Origin: Natronospira proteinivora
GTDB taxonomy: Bacteria > Pseudomonadota > Gammaproteobacteria > Natronospirales > Natronospiraceae
Length of the DNA stretch: 64,000 bases
Assembly: GCF_024170465.1 (NCBI RefSeq)
Contig: NZ_JALJYF010000001.1
Location: 1,364,001-1,428,000, forward strand
Direction: 5' to 3'
Part shown: one piece after another, positions 39,231 through 46,659 of the stretch
Numbering within the stretch: position 1 is the first letter of the stretch
How the letters are laid out: each line of letters opens with the position of its first letter
Notes under the pieces: generated by a model
The model's input: the letters and a program-made list of their open reading frames with translations, nothing else
What the model was told of the DNA's origin: nothing
Databases searched by the model: none
Program-made: the position numbers and the translations under genes

Positions 39231-40333
39231 GAAGCCACTCCCTCACTGGCAGCCGCTCGACGCTCCTGTCGTCGACTGCGATCTTTGACCTCACCGGCCA
39301 GCTGACCGCAGGCCGCATCAATATCATCACCGCGGGTCTTGCGGGTAATGACGTTAAATCCCTTGTCCAGCAGGATCTTTCGAAAACGCTGAATCCGGGC
39401 GTCGCTGGAACGACTGTAGCGCGCCCCAGGGTAAGGATTGAAGGGTATCAGATTGATTTTCGAGGGTATCCCCGCCAATAGCTTGGCCACCCCGCGGGCA
39501 TGCTCCTCACCGTCATTGACCCCATCCAGCATGACGTATTCCCAAGTGATATGCCGCCCGGGGTGCTGCTCGATGTAATAACGGCAAGCCGCCATGAGGT
39601 CCTTGAGCGGCCATTTCTGATTAATGGGCACGATCTCGTTTCGCAATTCATCGAAGGGCGCATGCAGGGAAACCGCCAGCGCCGCCTCGGATTGCTCGGC
39701 GAAACGATAGAGATTGGAAACCACACCGGAAGTACTGAGCGTCACCCGACGCTTGGAAAGGCCCAGGGCCAAGTCATCCAGCATGACATTGATGGCCGGC
39801 ATGACATTGCGAAAATTGGCCAGGGGCTCGCCCATGCCCATCAAGACCACATTGGTCAGGCGCTTGGCATTGTGTTCATCTCGCCCCAGAAGGCGGTTCA
39901 CATGCCACACTTGGCCCAGTATTTCGGCAGTGGTGAGATTGCGATTGAACCCCTGTTCGGCGGTGGCGCAAAACTGGCAGTCCAGCGCACAACCTACTTG
40001 GGAGGAAATACAGAGTGTGCCCCGGCCTTCCTCCGGAATGAAGACCGTTTCCACCGCGTTACCGGAATCCACCCGCATCAACCACTTGCGGGTGCCATCC
40101 TGGGAAAGATGATCCGAGACCACCTCCGGAGCCCGCACTTCGGCGGTTTCCATGAGATGCTCGCGGAGTTTCACGCTGAGGTCGGTCATGCGGGAGAAAT
40201 CCGTTTCTCCCTGCTGGTAGACCCATTTCATGATCTGGCGGGCACGAAAAGGTTTCTCGCCAATACGCTGGAAGTAAGCTTCCAGCCCGGCGCGATCCAT
40301 ACCCAGCAGATTGTTCTTCAGAACCTCAACCAC
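39227..40333 (-). CDS. rlmN: Dual-specificity 23S rRNA/tRNA methyltransferase RlmN
   Basis: The protein has 368 residues. The radical-SAM motif CxxxCxxC appears as CALDCQFC near residue 118. The methyl-carrying cysteine lies near the C-terminus in [11 protein letters not shown], and the second conserved cysteine region precedes it. It methylates A2503 of 23S rRNA and A37 of some tRNAs. It is 42 bases downstream of ndk, the usual neighbour. Confidence 0.96.
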   Translation of the reverse strand: MVEVLKNNLLGMDRAGLEAYFQRIGEKPFRARQIMKWVYQQGETDFSRMTDLSVKLREHLMETAEVRAPEVVSDHLSQDGTRKWLMRVDSGNAVETVFIPEEGRGTLCISSQVGCALDCQFCATAEQGFNRNLTTAEILGQVWHVNRLLGRDEHNAKRLTNVVLMGMGEPLANFRNVMPAINVMLDDLALGLSKRRVTLSTSGVVSNLYRFAEQSEAALAVSLHAPFDELRNEIVPINQKWPLKDLMAACRYYIEQHPGRHITWEYVMLDGVNDGEEHARGVAKLLAGIPSKINLIPFNPYPGARYSRSSDARIQRFRKILLDKGFNVITRKTRGDDIDAACGQLAGEVKDRSRRQERRAAASEGVAS

Positions 40334-40375
40334 CAGTCTGTCTCTCCACCCCCGGCCAGCGGAGGTCTGCTGCGA

Positions 40376-40801
40376 TTAACGCGGGCAGATGTCATCGTTC
40401 TTGAAGAAGAACTCGATCTCGCTGCGCGCGGTGTCCTCACCGTCGGAACCATGGACCACATTGGCATCAATGGTCTTGGCGAAATCGGCACGGATAGTGC
40501 CGGGCTCAGCCTCGGCCGGGTTGGTAGCACCCATCAACTCACGATTACGGCTGATGGCGTTCTCGCCTTCCAGCACCTGGACCATCACCGGACCGGAGGT
40601 CATGAACTTGACCAGGTCCGCGAAAAACGGCCGTTCCTTGTGAACCGCATAGAACCCTTCGGCCTGATCCTGGCTGAGGTGCATCATGCGAGCGGCGATG
40701 ATCTTGAGGCCTGCTTTTTCAAAGCGGCTGTAGACTTCACCGATGATGTTTTTTTCCACGCCATCCGGCTTGATGATCGACAGGGTGCGTTCCACAGCCA
40801 T
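40376..40801 (-). CDS. ndk: Nucleoside diphosphate kinase
   Basis: The 141-residue protein starts [14 protein letters not shown] and has the phospho-histidine in NVVHGSDG (about residue 118). Length and sequence match Ndk, which transfers gamma-phosphates between nucleotides. It lies 160 bases downstream of iscA, separated by a strong hairpin. In the usual arrangement hscB, hscA, fdx and iscX occupy this gap. Confidence 0.97.
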   Translation of the reverse strand: MAVERTLSIIKPDGVEKNIIGEVYSRFEKAGLKIIAARMMHLSQDQAEGFYAVHKERPFFADLVKFMTSGPVMVQVLEGENAISRNRELMGATNPAEAEPGTIRADFAKTIDANVVHGSDGEDTARSEIEFFFKNDDICPR

Positions 40802-40858
40802 TCTACTTCTCCCAAATATACGGTTAAGGACACTAAAAAAAGGAATTCATTCAAACTG

Positions 40859-40906
40859 TTCCGCCGCCGCCCGACCCCCATCAGGGGCCGAGAGACGGCG
40901 GCGGAA
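40859..40906 (-). terminator. Hairpin between iscA and ndk, probable terminator or attenuator
   Basis: An 11-bp stem (TTCCGCCGCCG at 40859-40869 with its inverse at 40896-40906) encloses a second CCCC/GGGG stem. On the minus strand a T-run follows only about 20 bases later, so termination may be partial. It sits where hscBA-fdx-iscX is found in relatives. Confidence 0.6.
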
Positions 40907-40962
40907 GCAAACGCGTCATTCTACCGGGCGAGGGCTCCGGACGGCAACGTAAATGCGGGGCC

Positions 40963-41286
40963 TCAGACGGTGAAACTCTCCCCGCATCCGCATTCGTCCT
41001 TCACATTGGGATTATTGAACTTGAAGGCCTCGTTGATACCTTCCCGAACATAGTCCAACTCCGTCCCATCCAGGAATGAAAGGTGCTCCCGATTCACCAG
41101 CACCTTCACCCCATGATCCTCGAAGATCACGTCGTTTTCGCTCTGATTGTCGGCATAATCGATCACGTAGGCCCAGCCCGAGCAGCCGGTTTTCTTGATG
41201 CCCAGACGCAGCCCCAGACCATGCCCGCGCTTCTCCAGATGGGAAGTCACGCGATTGGCCGCAGATTCAGTCAAGCTGATCGCCAT
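40963..41286 (-). CDS. iscA: A-type iron-sulfur carrier IscA
   Basis: The 107-residue protein starts at the ATG at 41286, 8 bases after GAGG. The three cluster cysteines are present: GCSGWAY (about residue 35) and the C-terminal CGCGESF pair. This is the A-type carrier that receives clusters from a scaffold and delivers them to target enzymes. It follows the degenerate IscU-like gene by 15 bases. ErpA is a close alternative; position in the isc block favours IscA. Confidence 0.92.
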   Translation of the reverse strand: MAISLTESAANRVTSHLEKRGHGLGLRLGIKKTGCSGWAYVIDYADNQSENDVIFEDHGVKVLVNREHLSFLDGTELDYVREGINEAFKFNNPNVKDECGCGESFTV

Positions 41287-41301
41287 TGATATCACCTCTT
41301 T

Positions 41302-41676
41302 TCACTCGTTTCGGCTGTCGGATTCCAAGTTTCGCGCAGCGTTTCTGGCCGCGTCCTCCACCGTCAGACAGTCATCCATCGCTTCGGCAGGGGCCGCCAG
41401 GGCTTTTGCCAGCTCTCCGGCATCGGGCAGAACCTGCCCCTGACACCAGCGCTCCACGGCATAGTCCGCAGCGGCAATGCCCCAGGGCCCGGCGTGGGCC
41501 AGAAAACCGCCTCGCCGGGGGCTCGCCTGCAGCCAGATCAGCACCTCGCTGTCTCCGGCCCGGCCCCGGGCCCGACCCACGGCCGCACCTTCCGGCGGTG
41601 GCCCGGCATGGCCGGCTTCATTGAAGCGCTGCCAACATGCCTGACTGTAAGGTCCCGGCTCCACCGAAGCTGCCAT
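41302..41676 (-). CDS. Degenerate IscU-like scaffold protein lacking two of three cluster cysteines
   Basis: This is a 124-residue protein between iscS and iscA, where IscU belongs. It aligns along the IscU fold: an N-terminal YSQACWQRFNEAGHAGPP matches the YSEKVIDHYENPRNVG region, AVERWCQGQ matches the TEWVKGK region, and DDCLTVEDAARNAARN matches HCSILAEDAIKAAI. Of the IscU ligands C37, D39, C63, H105 and C106, only D39 (here D42) and C106 (here C103) survive. C37 falls in a gap, C63 becomes proline, and H105 becomes aspartate. It keeps an open frame and operon position, so it may be a regulator or IscS partner rather than a scaffold. The homology call is from pattern alone. Confidence 0.75.
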   Translation of the reverse strand: MAASVEPGPYSQACWQRFNEAGHAGPPPEGAAVGRARGRAGDSEVLIWLQASPRRGGFLAHAGPWGIAAADYAVERWCQGQVLPDAGELAKALAAPAEAMDDCLTVEDAARNAARNLESDSRNE

Positions 41677-41732
41677 GGGCGATCCCGTCTCGTCTCAGTT
41701 GCAGCCGCTGCCAGCTGACTATTTGGGCCATT

Positions 41733-42941
41733 CTAACCTGAAAGCGCGGTCGGACCCGAATCCGATTGCCCCCGTGGAGACAGGGAATGGAGTCGGCGAA
41801 CCACCTGCTCGATCCGGTCAGCGGCAGCGGAGAGCTCATCCCAGTTGCTGAAACGCCCAAAACTGATCCGCAGAGAGGCTTCCGCCTGGGCCTCCGACAA
41901 GCCCAGGGCCCGCAATACATAAGACGGCTCCACGACAGCCGAGGTGCAGGCCGAGCCGCTGGAAACCGCGACATACGGATCCAGTGCGGCCACCAGAGCC
42001 TCACCATGAATCCCCTCGAATCGAAGGTTCACAATGCCCGGCACCCCCTGCGCCGAGGTGCTGTTAAGAGCCGCCCCCGGCAGCGTCAGCAAGTGCGACA
42101 GCAGCTGCTCACGCCAGACCTTGAGACGCCCCATCTCTTCATCGAGTTCCGCAGCCGCCAGGTGGGCGGCCTCCCCCAGGCCCACCAGCTGATGGGTGGC
42201 CAGGGTTCCCGAGCGCAGCCCCCGCTCCTGACCGCCCCCCAGCATCAGCGGTGATACCCGGGCTCGCGGGCGTCGGCGCAGATACAGTGCGCCCACCCCC
42301 TTGGGCCCATAGAACTTGTGGCCGGAGAGAGACAGCAGATCCACCGGTACCTGGCTGAGATTGATAGGCCGCTTGCCTACCGCCTGGGCCGCATCCACGT
42401 GAAAGAGTATGCCCCGCCGACGGGTCTCGGCGGCCATCGCTTCAATCTCCTGTTCCACCCCGATTTCATTATTCACCCACATCAGGCTCACCAGGATGGT
42501 GTCTTCCCTAAGGGCCTGAACCAGCTGGTCCCGACTAATATGCCCCTGGGCATCCGGCGCCAGCCAGGTGACCTCAAAACCCTCTTCCTCCAGGCGCTTG
42601 AATACATCCACCACCGCCTTGTGCTCGCTGCGACTGGTAATCAGGTGCCGCCCCCGATGCTGATGGAAGTGGGCCGCGCCGGCGATGGCAAGATTATTGG
42701 ACTCGGTGGCGCCCGAGGTGAAGATCAGCTCTCTCGGCTCGGCACCGATCAGGGCGGCGAGCTGGGCCCGGGCATGTTCCACCCGGGCCCGGGCCTCCCG
42801 CCCGGGTCGATGGCTGGAGGCCGGATTGGCAAAACAGCCGTCCTGGGTGAGGCACGCCGACATTTTCTCGGCAACCCGGGGATCCACGGGTGTGGTGGCG
42901 GCATAGTCCAGATAGATGATGCGGTCGTTTGGCAGGGACAT
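41733..42941 (-). CDS. iscS: Cysteine desulfurase, IscS type
   Basis: The protein has 402 residues from the ATG at 42941 (MSLPNDRIIYLDYAATTPVDP); an ATG four codons earlier at 42953 has better ribosome-binding spacing. The PLP lysine is in SLSGHKFYGPKG and the active-site cysteine loop is SGSACTSAVVEPSYVLRALG, both IscS-like. It removes sulfur from cysteine as persulfide for Fe-S clusters and tRNA thiolation. The family's last residues that bind IscU are not clearly conserved. No iscR lies upstream; the next gene is a divergent M24 protein. Confidence 0.92.
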   Translation of the reverse strand: MSLPNDRIIYLDYAATTPVDPRVAEKMSACLTQDGCFANPASSHRPGREARARVEHARAQLAALIGAEPRELIFTSGATESNNLAIAGAAHFHQHRGRHLITSRSEHKAVVDVFKRLEEEGFEVTWLAPDAQGHISRDQLVQALREDTILVSLMWVNNEIGVEQEIEAMAAETRRRGILFHVDAAQAVGKRPINLSQVPVDLLSLSGHKFYGPKGVGALYLRRRPRARVSPLMLGGGQERGLRSGTLATHQLVGLGEAAHLAAAELDEEMGRLKVWREQLLSHLLTLPGAALNSTSAQGVPGIVNLRFEGIHGEALVAALDPYVAVSSGSACTSAVVEPSYVLRALGLSEAQAEASLRISFGRFSNWDELSAAADRIEQVVRRLHSLSPRGQSDSGPTALSG

Positions 42942-43092
42942 GGTCTCCCCCATTCCGATGAACTCTCCCCATGATAACGCGGCCAGACGGCAACAGGCTT
43001 GATTGGACGCAAGTATCGGCGAAAAGACTTGACGCCGGGAAGCTGAATTGCGTACTGATGAAATGGCACTGATGCAAGCGGGAGTGGGTCGA

Positions 43093-44259
43093 ATGCGGGA
43101 TCACGAGGGCCTGAGTTTTTCCATCACTGAGTACCAGCGCCGCCTGAGTGAGCTGCGGGCCCGCATGGAACGCCGCTGCATGGATGTGGCCGTGATCACG
43201 GATCCGGGCAACCTGCTTTACCTCACCGGCTACCAGACCACCGGTTACTCCTATTTCCAGGCCCTGGTGGTACCCCTGGAAGATGAGCCATTCATGGTGA
43301 CCCGGCGGCTGGAAGAAACCAATATCTGGCCACGGACCTGGGTGGAACACTCCCGCCCCTATAGCGATACCGGTGATGCCATCGAAACCCTGCTTCAGGC
43401 CCTTAAGGAGTTCGGCCTGGACAAGGGCTGGGTGGGCTATGAACGCAATAGTTACTTTTTCCCGGCCTACCAACAGGAAAGAATGCTGGCCAGCTTTGAT
43501 ACCAGCAACTTCGTTGACTGCTACGGCATCGTGGAAGCCAGCCGCATTCTCAAGTCGGAAGAAGAACTCCAGATGATGGAGAAAGCTGCCCGGGCCACGG
43601 AAGTGGGCATGCAGGCCGGGATAGAGGCCGCCGTCCCGGGGGCCAGCGAAAATGATGTGGCGGCAGCGGTCCATGACGCCATGTTCCGGGCGGGTGGCGA
43701 ATACCCGGCGGTTTCCCCCTACATCACCTCCGGGCCCCGCTGCATGATTGGCCACGCCACCTGGGAAGGACGAATCATTCAAGAAAATGAGGGGGTCTTT
43801 CTGGAGATCGGCGGCTGCATGCGCCGCTACCACACCGCCATGATGCGCACGGTATGGACCGGCAAACCGCCAAAGGCGATGCGGGAAGCGGAAGCCGTTG
43901 CCAATGAAGCCCTGCAGGAAATGCTCTCCACCATCCGCCCCGGCGTCACTTCAGCGGAGGTGGATCACGCCGCCCGTCACATCATTGCAGCCAATCGCCT
44001 GGATGCCGAGCTGATCACCCGTGCCGGCTACAGCATCGGGATCGCCTTCCCCCCCAGCTGGGACGAGGGTTATATGCTCAGTCTTAAACCCGGAGATCGG
44101 CGCCCCCTGGAGCCCGGAATGACCATACACCTCATCCCCTGGCTTTACGGGGTGGAAGGCGACAAGGTCATGGGCACTTCGGAAACCGTGGTGGTGACCC
44201 GGGATGGCTGCCGCTCTTTCTTCAAGGGGCCGGAACGCAAGCTGTTCCTTCAGCACTGA
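43093..44259 (+). CDS. M24-fold (pita-bread) hydrolase without the metal site, creatinase/ectoine hydrolase-like
   Basis: The protein has about 388 residues from the ATG at 43093, behind GGGAG; the frame opens at 43048. It has a creatinase N-terminal domain (residues 10-150) and a C-terminal pita-bread domain. The five metal ligands of M24 aminopeptidases are mostly replaced: the first aspartate is Glu in FLEIGG, the second is His in RRYHTAMMRT, the histidine site reads GYSIGIAFPPSWDEG, and only the last Glu (TSET) remains. This pattern fits the metal-free branch (creatinase, ectoine hydrolase DoeA). A role in compatible-solute breakdown is possible, but no doeB or ectoine genes are adjacent. 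Confidence 0.78.
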   Translation: MRDHEGLSFSITEYQRRLSELRARMERRCMDVAVITDPGNLLYLTGYQTTGYSYFQALVVPLEDEPFMVTRRLEETNIWPRTWVEHSRPYSDTGDAIETLLQALKEFGLDKGWVGYERNSYFFPAYQQERMLASFDTSNFVDCYGIVEASRILKSEEELQMMEKAARATEVGMQAGIEAAVPGASENDVAAAVHDAMFRAGGEYPAVSPYITSGPRCMIGHATWEGRIIQENEGVFLEIGGCMRRYHTAMMRTVWTGKPPKAMREAEAVANEALQEMLSTIRPGVTSAEVDHAARHIIAANRLDAELITRAGYSIGIAFPPSWDEGYMLSLKPGDRRPLEPGMTIHLIPWLYGVEGDKVMGTSETVVVTRDGCRSFFKGPERKLFLQH

Positions 44260-44352
44260 GCAGCAGGCCCTCCCCGCCATGACTGGTCAAGCCGGCCCGG
44301 CTTCCCTATCCTATTCCACCTTGAGCCAATCACATCGATGGAGCCTGTAGCA

Positions 44353-46377
44353 ATGACGGCAAAATATTTTTTCACCGGCCTGACCCTGGCCACCCTCGCC
44401 TTGGGCGGGCCCCAGGCCATGGCCGATGGCATGGAAATGGACGACCTGTACAAGATCAAACAGGTCGGCCAAGTGAGCATTTCACCCGACGGGGAGCATG
44501 TGGCCTATACCCGCAGCGTCCAGCGGGACCCCTATAACGATGACAACGGCCCGACCTGGAGCGAATTGCATATGGCCACCGACGAGGGTGAAAGCCGCAC
44601 CTTCATCGGCGGCAAGGTCAACATCGGCGCCATTGATTGGCGACCGGACGGCAAGGCCATTTCCTTCCTGGCAAAGCGTGAAGGCGATGATCAGCGATCC
44701 CTGTACGTGATCCCGGTGGATGGCGGGGAAGCCGAGCGGGTGCTCAGCCACGAGACGGCCATCCGCAGCTACAGCTGGCATCCGGACGGGGAACGGGTTG
44801 CTTTTTTGGCCACCGAAGCCAAGGATGAAGACCGCACGAAACTGGAAGACAAGGGATTTAATGCCCGCGTCATCGAGGAGCGACTGCGCCCAGTGGCTGT
44901 CTGGACTGCCACGGCCGGAGACAAGGACAGCATTGAGCAAGTTGAGCTTGAGGGGTCGGCCTCCGAGCTGCACTGGAGCCCCGCAGGTGACAAGCTGGCC
45001 ATGATGATCGCCCCCACGCCCTTGGTGGATGACGATCTCATGTTCCGCAAACCCCAGGTGGTAGACGCCGATAATGGTGACGTTGTGGCCACCTTTGATG
45101 TGGAAGGCAAGCTGGGCCCCATGGCCTGGTCCCCCGATGGAGAATACCTGGCCTGGGTGGGCGCCGATGACATCCATGATCCCCGGGAAGGCCGACTGGT
45201 GGTAGGTGATGTCCAAAGCGGCTCGGTCGAAACCATCAAGGGCCGGGAATACCTGGGCCATGTGCAGACGCTGGACTGGGACTCTGATGACAGCATCATC
45301 TGGATGGGGCACCGAGGGACCTACAGCGAACTGGGGCGCATCCACCGCGACGGCAACGAGGAGGAAATCCTCATCGACCAGGGACAGCCCATCCTGCGCA
45401 GCCTGAGCCTGGCCGATGACGGCAGCCTGGCCTTTGCCGCCGACAGTCCGGACCATCCCCGTGAACTCTATGTGCACCAGGATGGCGAGCTGGACCGCTG
45501 GACCGACAACAACCCCTGGCTGGCCGACCGGGAGCTGGCGGAACAGGAAGTGGTCACCCATGAAGCCCGGGACGGCCTGGAACTGGAAGGCGTTCTGATC
45601 CGGCCCCTGAACGAGCGGCGCCGGGGCGGACATCCCATGATCATGGCGGTCCACGGCGGCCCGGAAGCCCATATTTCCAACGGCTGGAACACAAACTATT
45701 CCGACCCGGGACAAGTGGCCGCAGCTCAGGGCTATGCGGTTTTCTATCCCAACTACCGGGGCAGCACCGCCCGTGGAGTGGAGTTCACCAAACTGGGCCA
45801 GGCCGATGCGGCCGGCGCCGAGTTCGACGATCTGGTGGACGCCAAGGATCATTTGGTTGAAACCGGCCTGGTGGATGAAGACCAGGTGGGTATCACCGGG
45901 GGTTCCTACGGCGGCTATGCCTCAGCCTGGGGGGCGACGGCGCTCACCGAGCACTTCGCCGCCAGTGTGATGTTTGTGGGCATCAGCAACACCATTTCCA
46001 AGTTCGGCACCTCCGACATCCCCCAGGAATTGATGTTGGTACACGCCCGCAAGTGGCCCTGGGATGACTGGGAATTCGCCCTGGAACGCAGTCCCATCTA
46101 CCATGCGGAAAATGCCGAGACGCCCATTCTCATCATGCATGGTGAAGCCGACACCCGGGTCCATGTGAGTCAGTCCATGGAGCTTTACCGGACCCTGAAG
46201 GTGCAGGACAATGTGCCGGTCCGCATGGTGACTTTCCCGGGGGAAGGTCACGGCAACCGTAATGCCACCAGCCAACGGGAGTACACCATGCGTCTGATGC
46301 GCTGGATGGACCATTTCGTCCGCGATGGTAGTGAGACACTGCCGGAGGCGGATCTGGACCACGGTGACAAACTCTGA
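44353..46377 (+). CDS. S9-family serine peptidase (acylaminoacyl/dipeptidyl peptidase type)
   Basis: The 674-residue exported protein starts at the ATG at 44353 and has a signal peptide (cleavage near AMAD). An N-terminal beta-propeller (residues 25-385) contains repeats such as SISPDGEHVAYTRS. The C-terminal alpha/beta hydrolase domain has the nucleophile in GGSYGGYAS, the aspartate in GEADTRVHVSQS and the histidine in PGEGHGNRN. It probably cleaves oligopeptides in the periplasm. The following hairpin at 46388-46416 ends the unit or separates it from the next small gene. Confidence 0.93.
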   Translation: MTAKYFFTGLTLATLALGGPQAMADGMEMDDLYKIKQVGQVSISPDGEHVAYTRSVQRDPYNDDNGPTWSELHMATDEGESRTFIGGKVNIGAIDWRPDGKAISFLAKREGDDQRSLYVIPVDGGEAERVLSHETAIRSYSWHPDGERVAFLATEAKDEDRTKLEDKGFNARVIEERLRPVAVWTATAGDKDSIEQVELEGSASELHWSPAGDKLAMMIAPTPLVDDDLMFRKPQVVDADNGDVVATFDVEGKLGPMAWSPDGEYLAWVGADDIHDPREGRLVVGDVQSGSVETIKGREYLGHVQTLDWDSDDSIIWMGHRGTYSELGRIHRDGNEEEILIDQGQPILRSLSLADDGSLAFAADSPDHPRELYVHQDGELDRWTDNNPWLADRELAEQEVVTHEARDGLELEGVLIRPLNERRRGGHPMIMAVHGGPEAHISNGWNTNYSDPGQVAAAQGYAVFYPNYRGSTARGVEFTKLGQADAAGAEFDDLVDAKDHLVETGLVDEDQVGITGGSYGGYASAWGATALTEHFAASVMFVGISNTISKFGTSDIPQELMLVHARKWPWDDWEFALERSPIYHAENAETPILIMHGEADTRVHVSQSMELYRTLKVQDNVPVRMVTFPGEGHGNRNATSQREYTMRLMRWMDHFVRDGSETLPEADLDHGDKL

Positions 46378-46387
46378 CACCCGATCA

Positions 46388-46416
46388 ACCGGGCCCCGGC
46401 TATGCCGGGGCCCGGT
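46388..46416. terminator. GC-rich hairpin after the S9 peptidase gene
   Basis: A perfect 13-bp stem (ACCGGGCCCCGGC at 46388-46400, inverse at 46404-46416) has a TAT loop. There is no T-run, so it may stabilise the mRNA end rather than terminate. Confidence 0.6.
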
Positions 46417-46433
46417 CTGGAACAGGATCAACA

Positions 46434-46649
46434 ATGACGGACAAGAACAAGCGCTACGGCATTCGCATCACCATGCCGGGCAATGACCCCCTGGCCATGC
46501 CCCATTTGCTGGGCGAGGATTGGGAAAGCTTTCGCTGGTATGAAACCGAGGAGGAGAGAAACCGTGCTTTGGAGGACATCCCCCGGGAGCACCAATTCTC
46601 CCGCTCCGGCGATCGGCCCAGCATTCACTGCGAACCCGTGGATCGCTAG
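46434..46649 (+). CDS. Small hypothetical protein
   Basis: The 71-residue protein reads MTDKNKRYGIRITMPGNDPL and is charged and soluble, with an aromatic centre (DWESFRWYETEEER). No family is recognised. A GGA-type site (ggaacaggatcaaca) lies before the ATG. It is convergent with the GGDEF-EAL gene, whose stop is 11 bases away. It could be cotranscribed with the S9 peptidase despite the hairpin. Confidence 0.6.
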   Translation: MTDKNKRYGIRITMPGNDPLAMPHLLGEDWESFRWYETEEERNRALEDIPREHQFSRSGDRPSIHCEPVDR

Positions 46650-46659
46650 CAGAAAGCCG

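Noticed and set aside
43093-44259. Firm assignment as ectoine hydrolase DoeA
   Set aside because: The metal-free M24 pattern fits, but no doeB, ectoine or transporter gene is adjacent, and I cannot run a profile search.
44482-45852. 456-codon minus-strand frame opposite the S9 peptidase
   Set aside because: It is an antisense shadow of a gene with a complete Ser-Asp-His triad.
46388-46416. Strong hairpin considered as a classical rho-independent terminator
   Set aside because: The stem is perfect but lacks a T-run, so it is listed only as a probable 3' stabilising or partial terminator structure.
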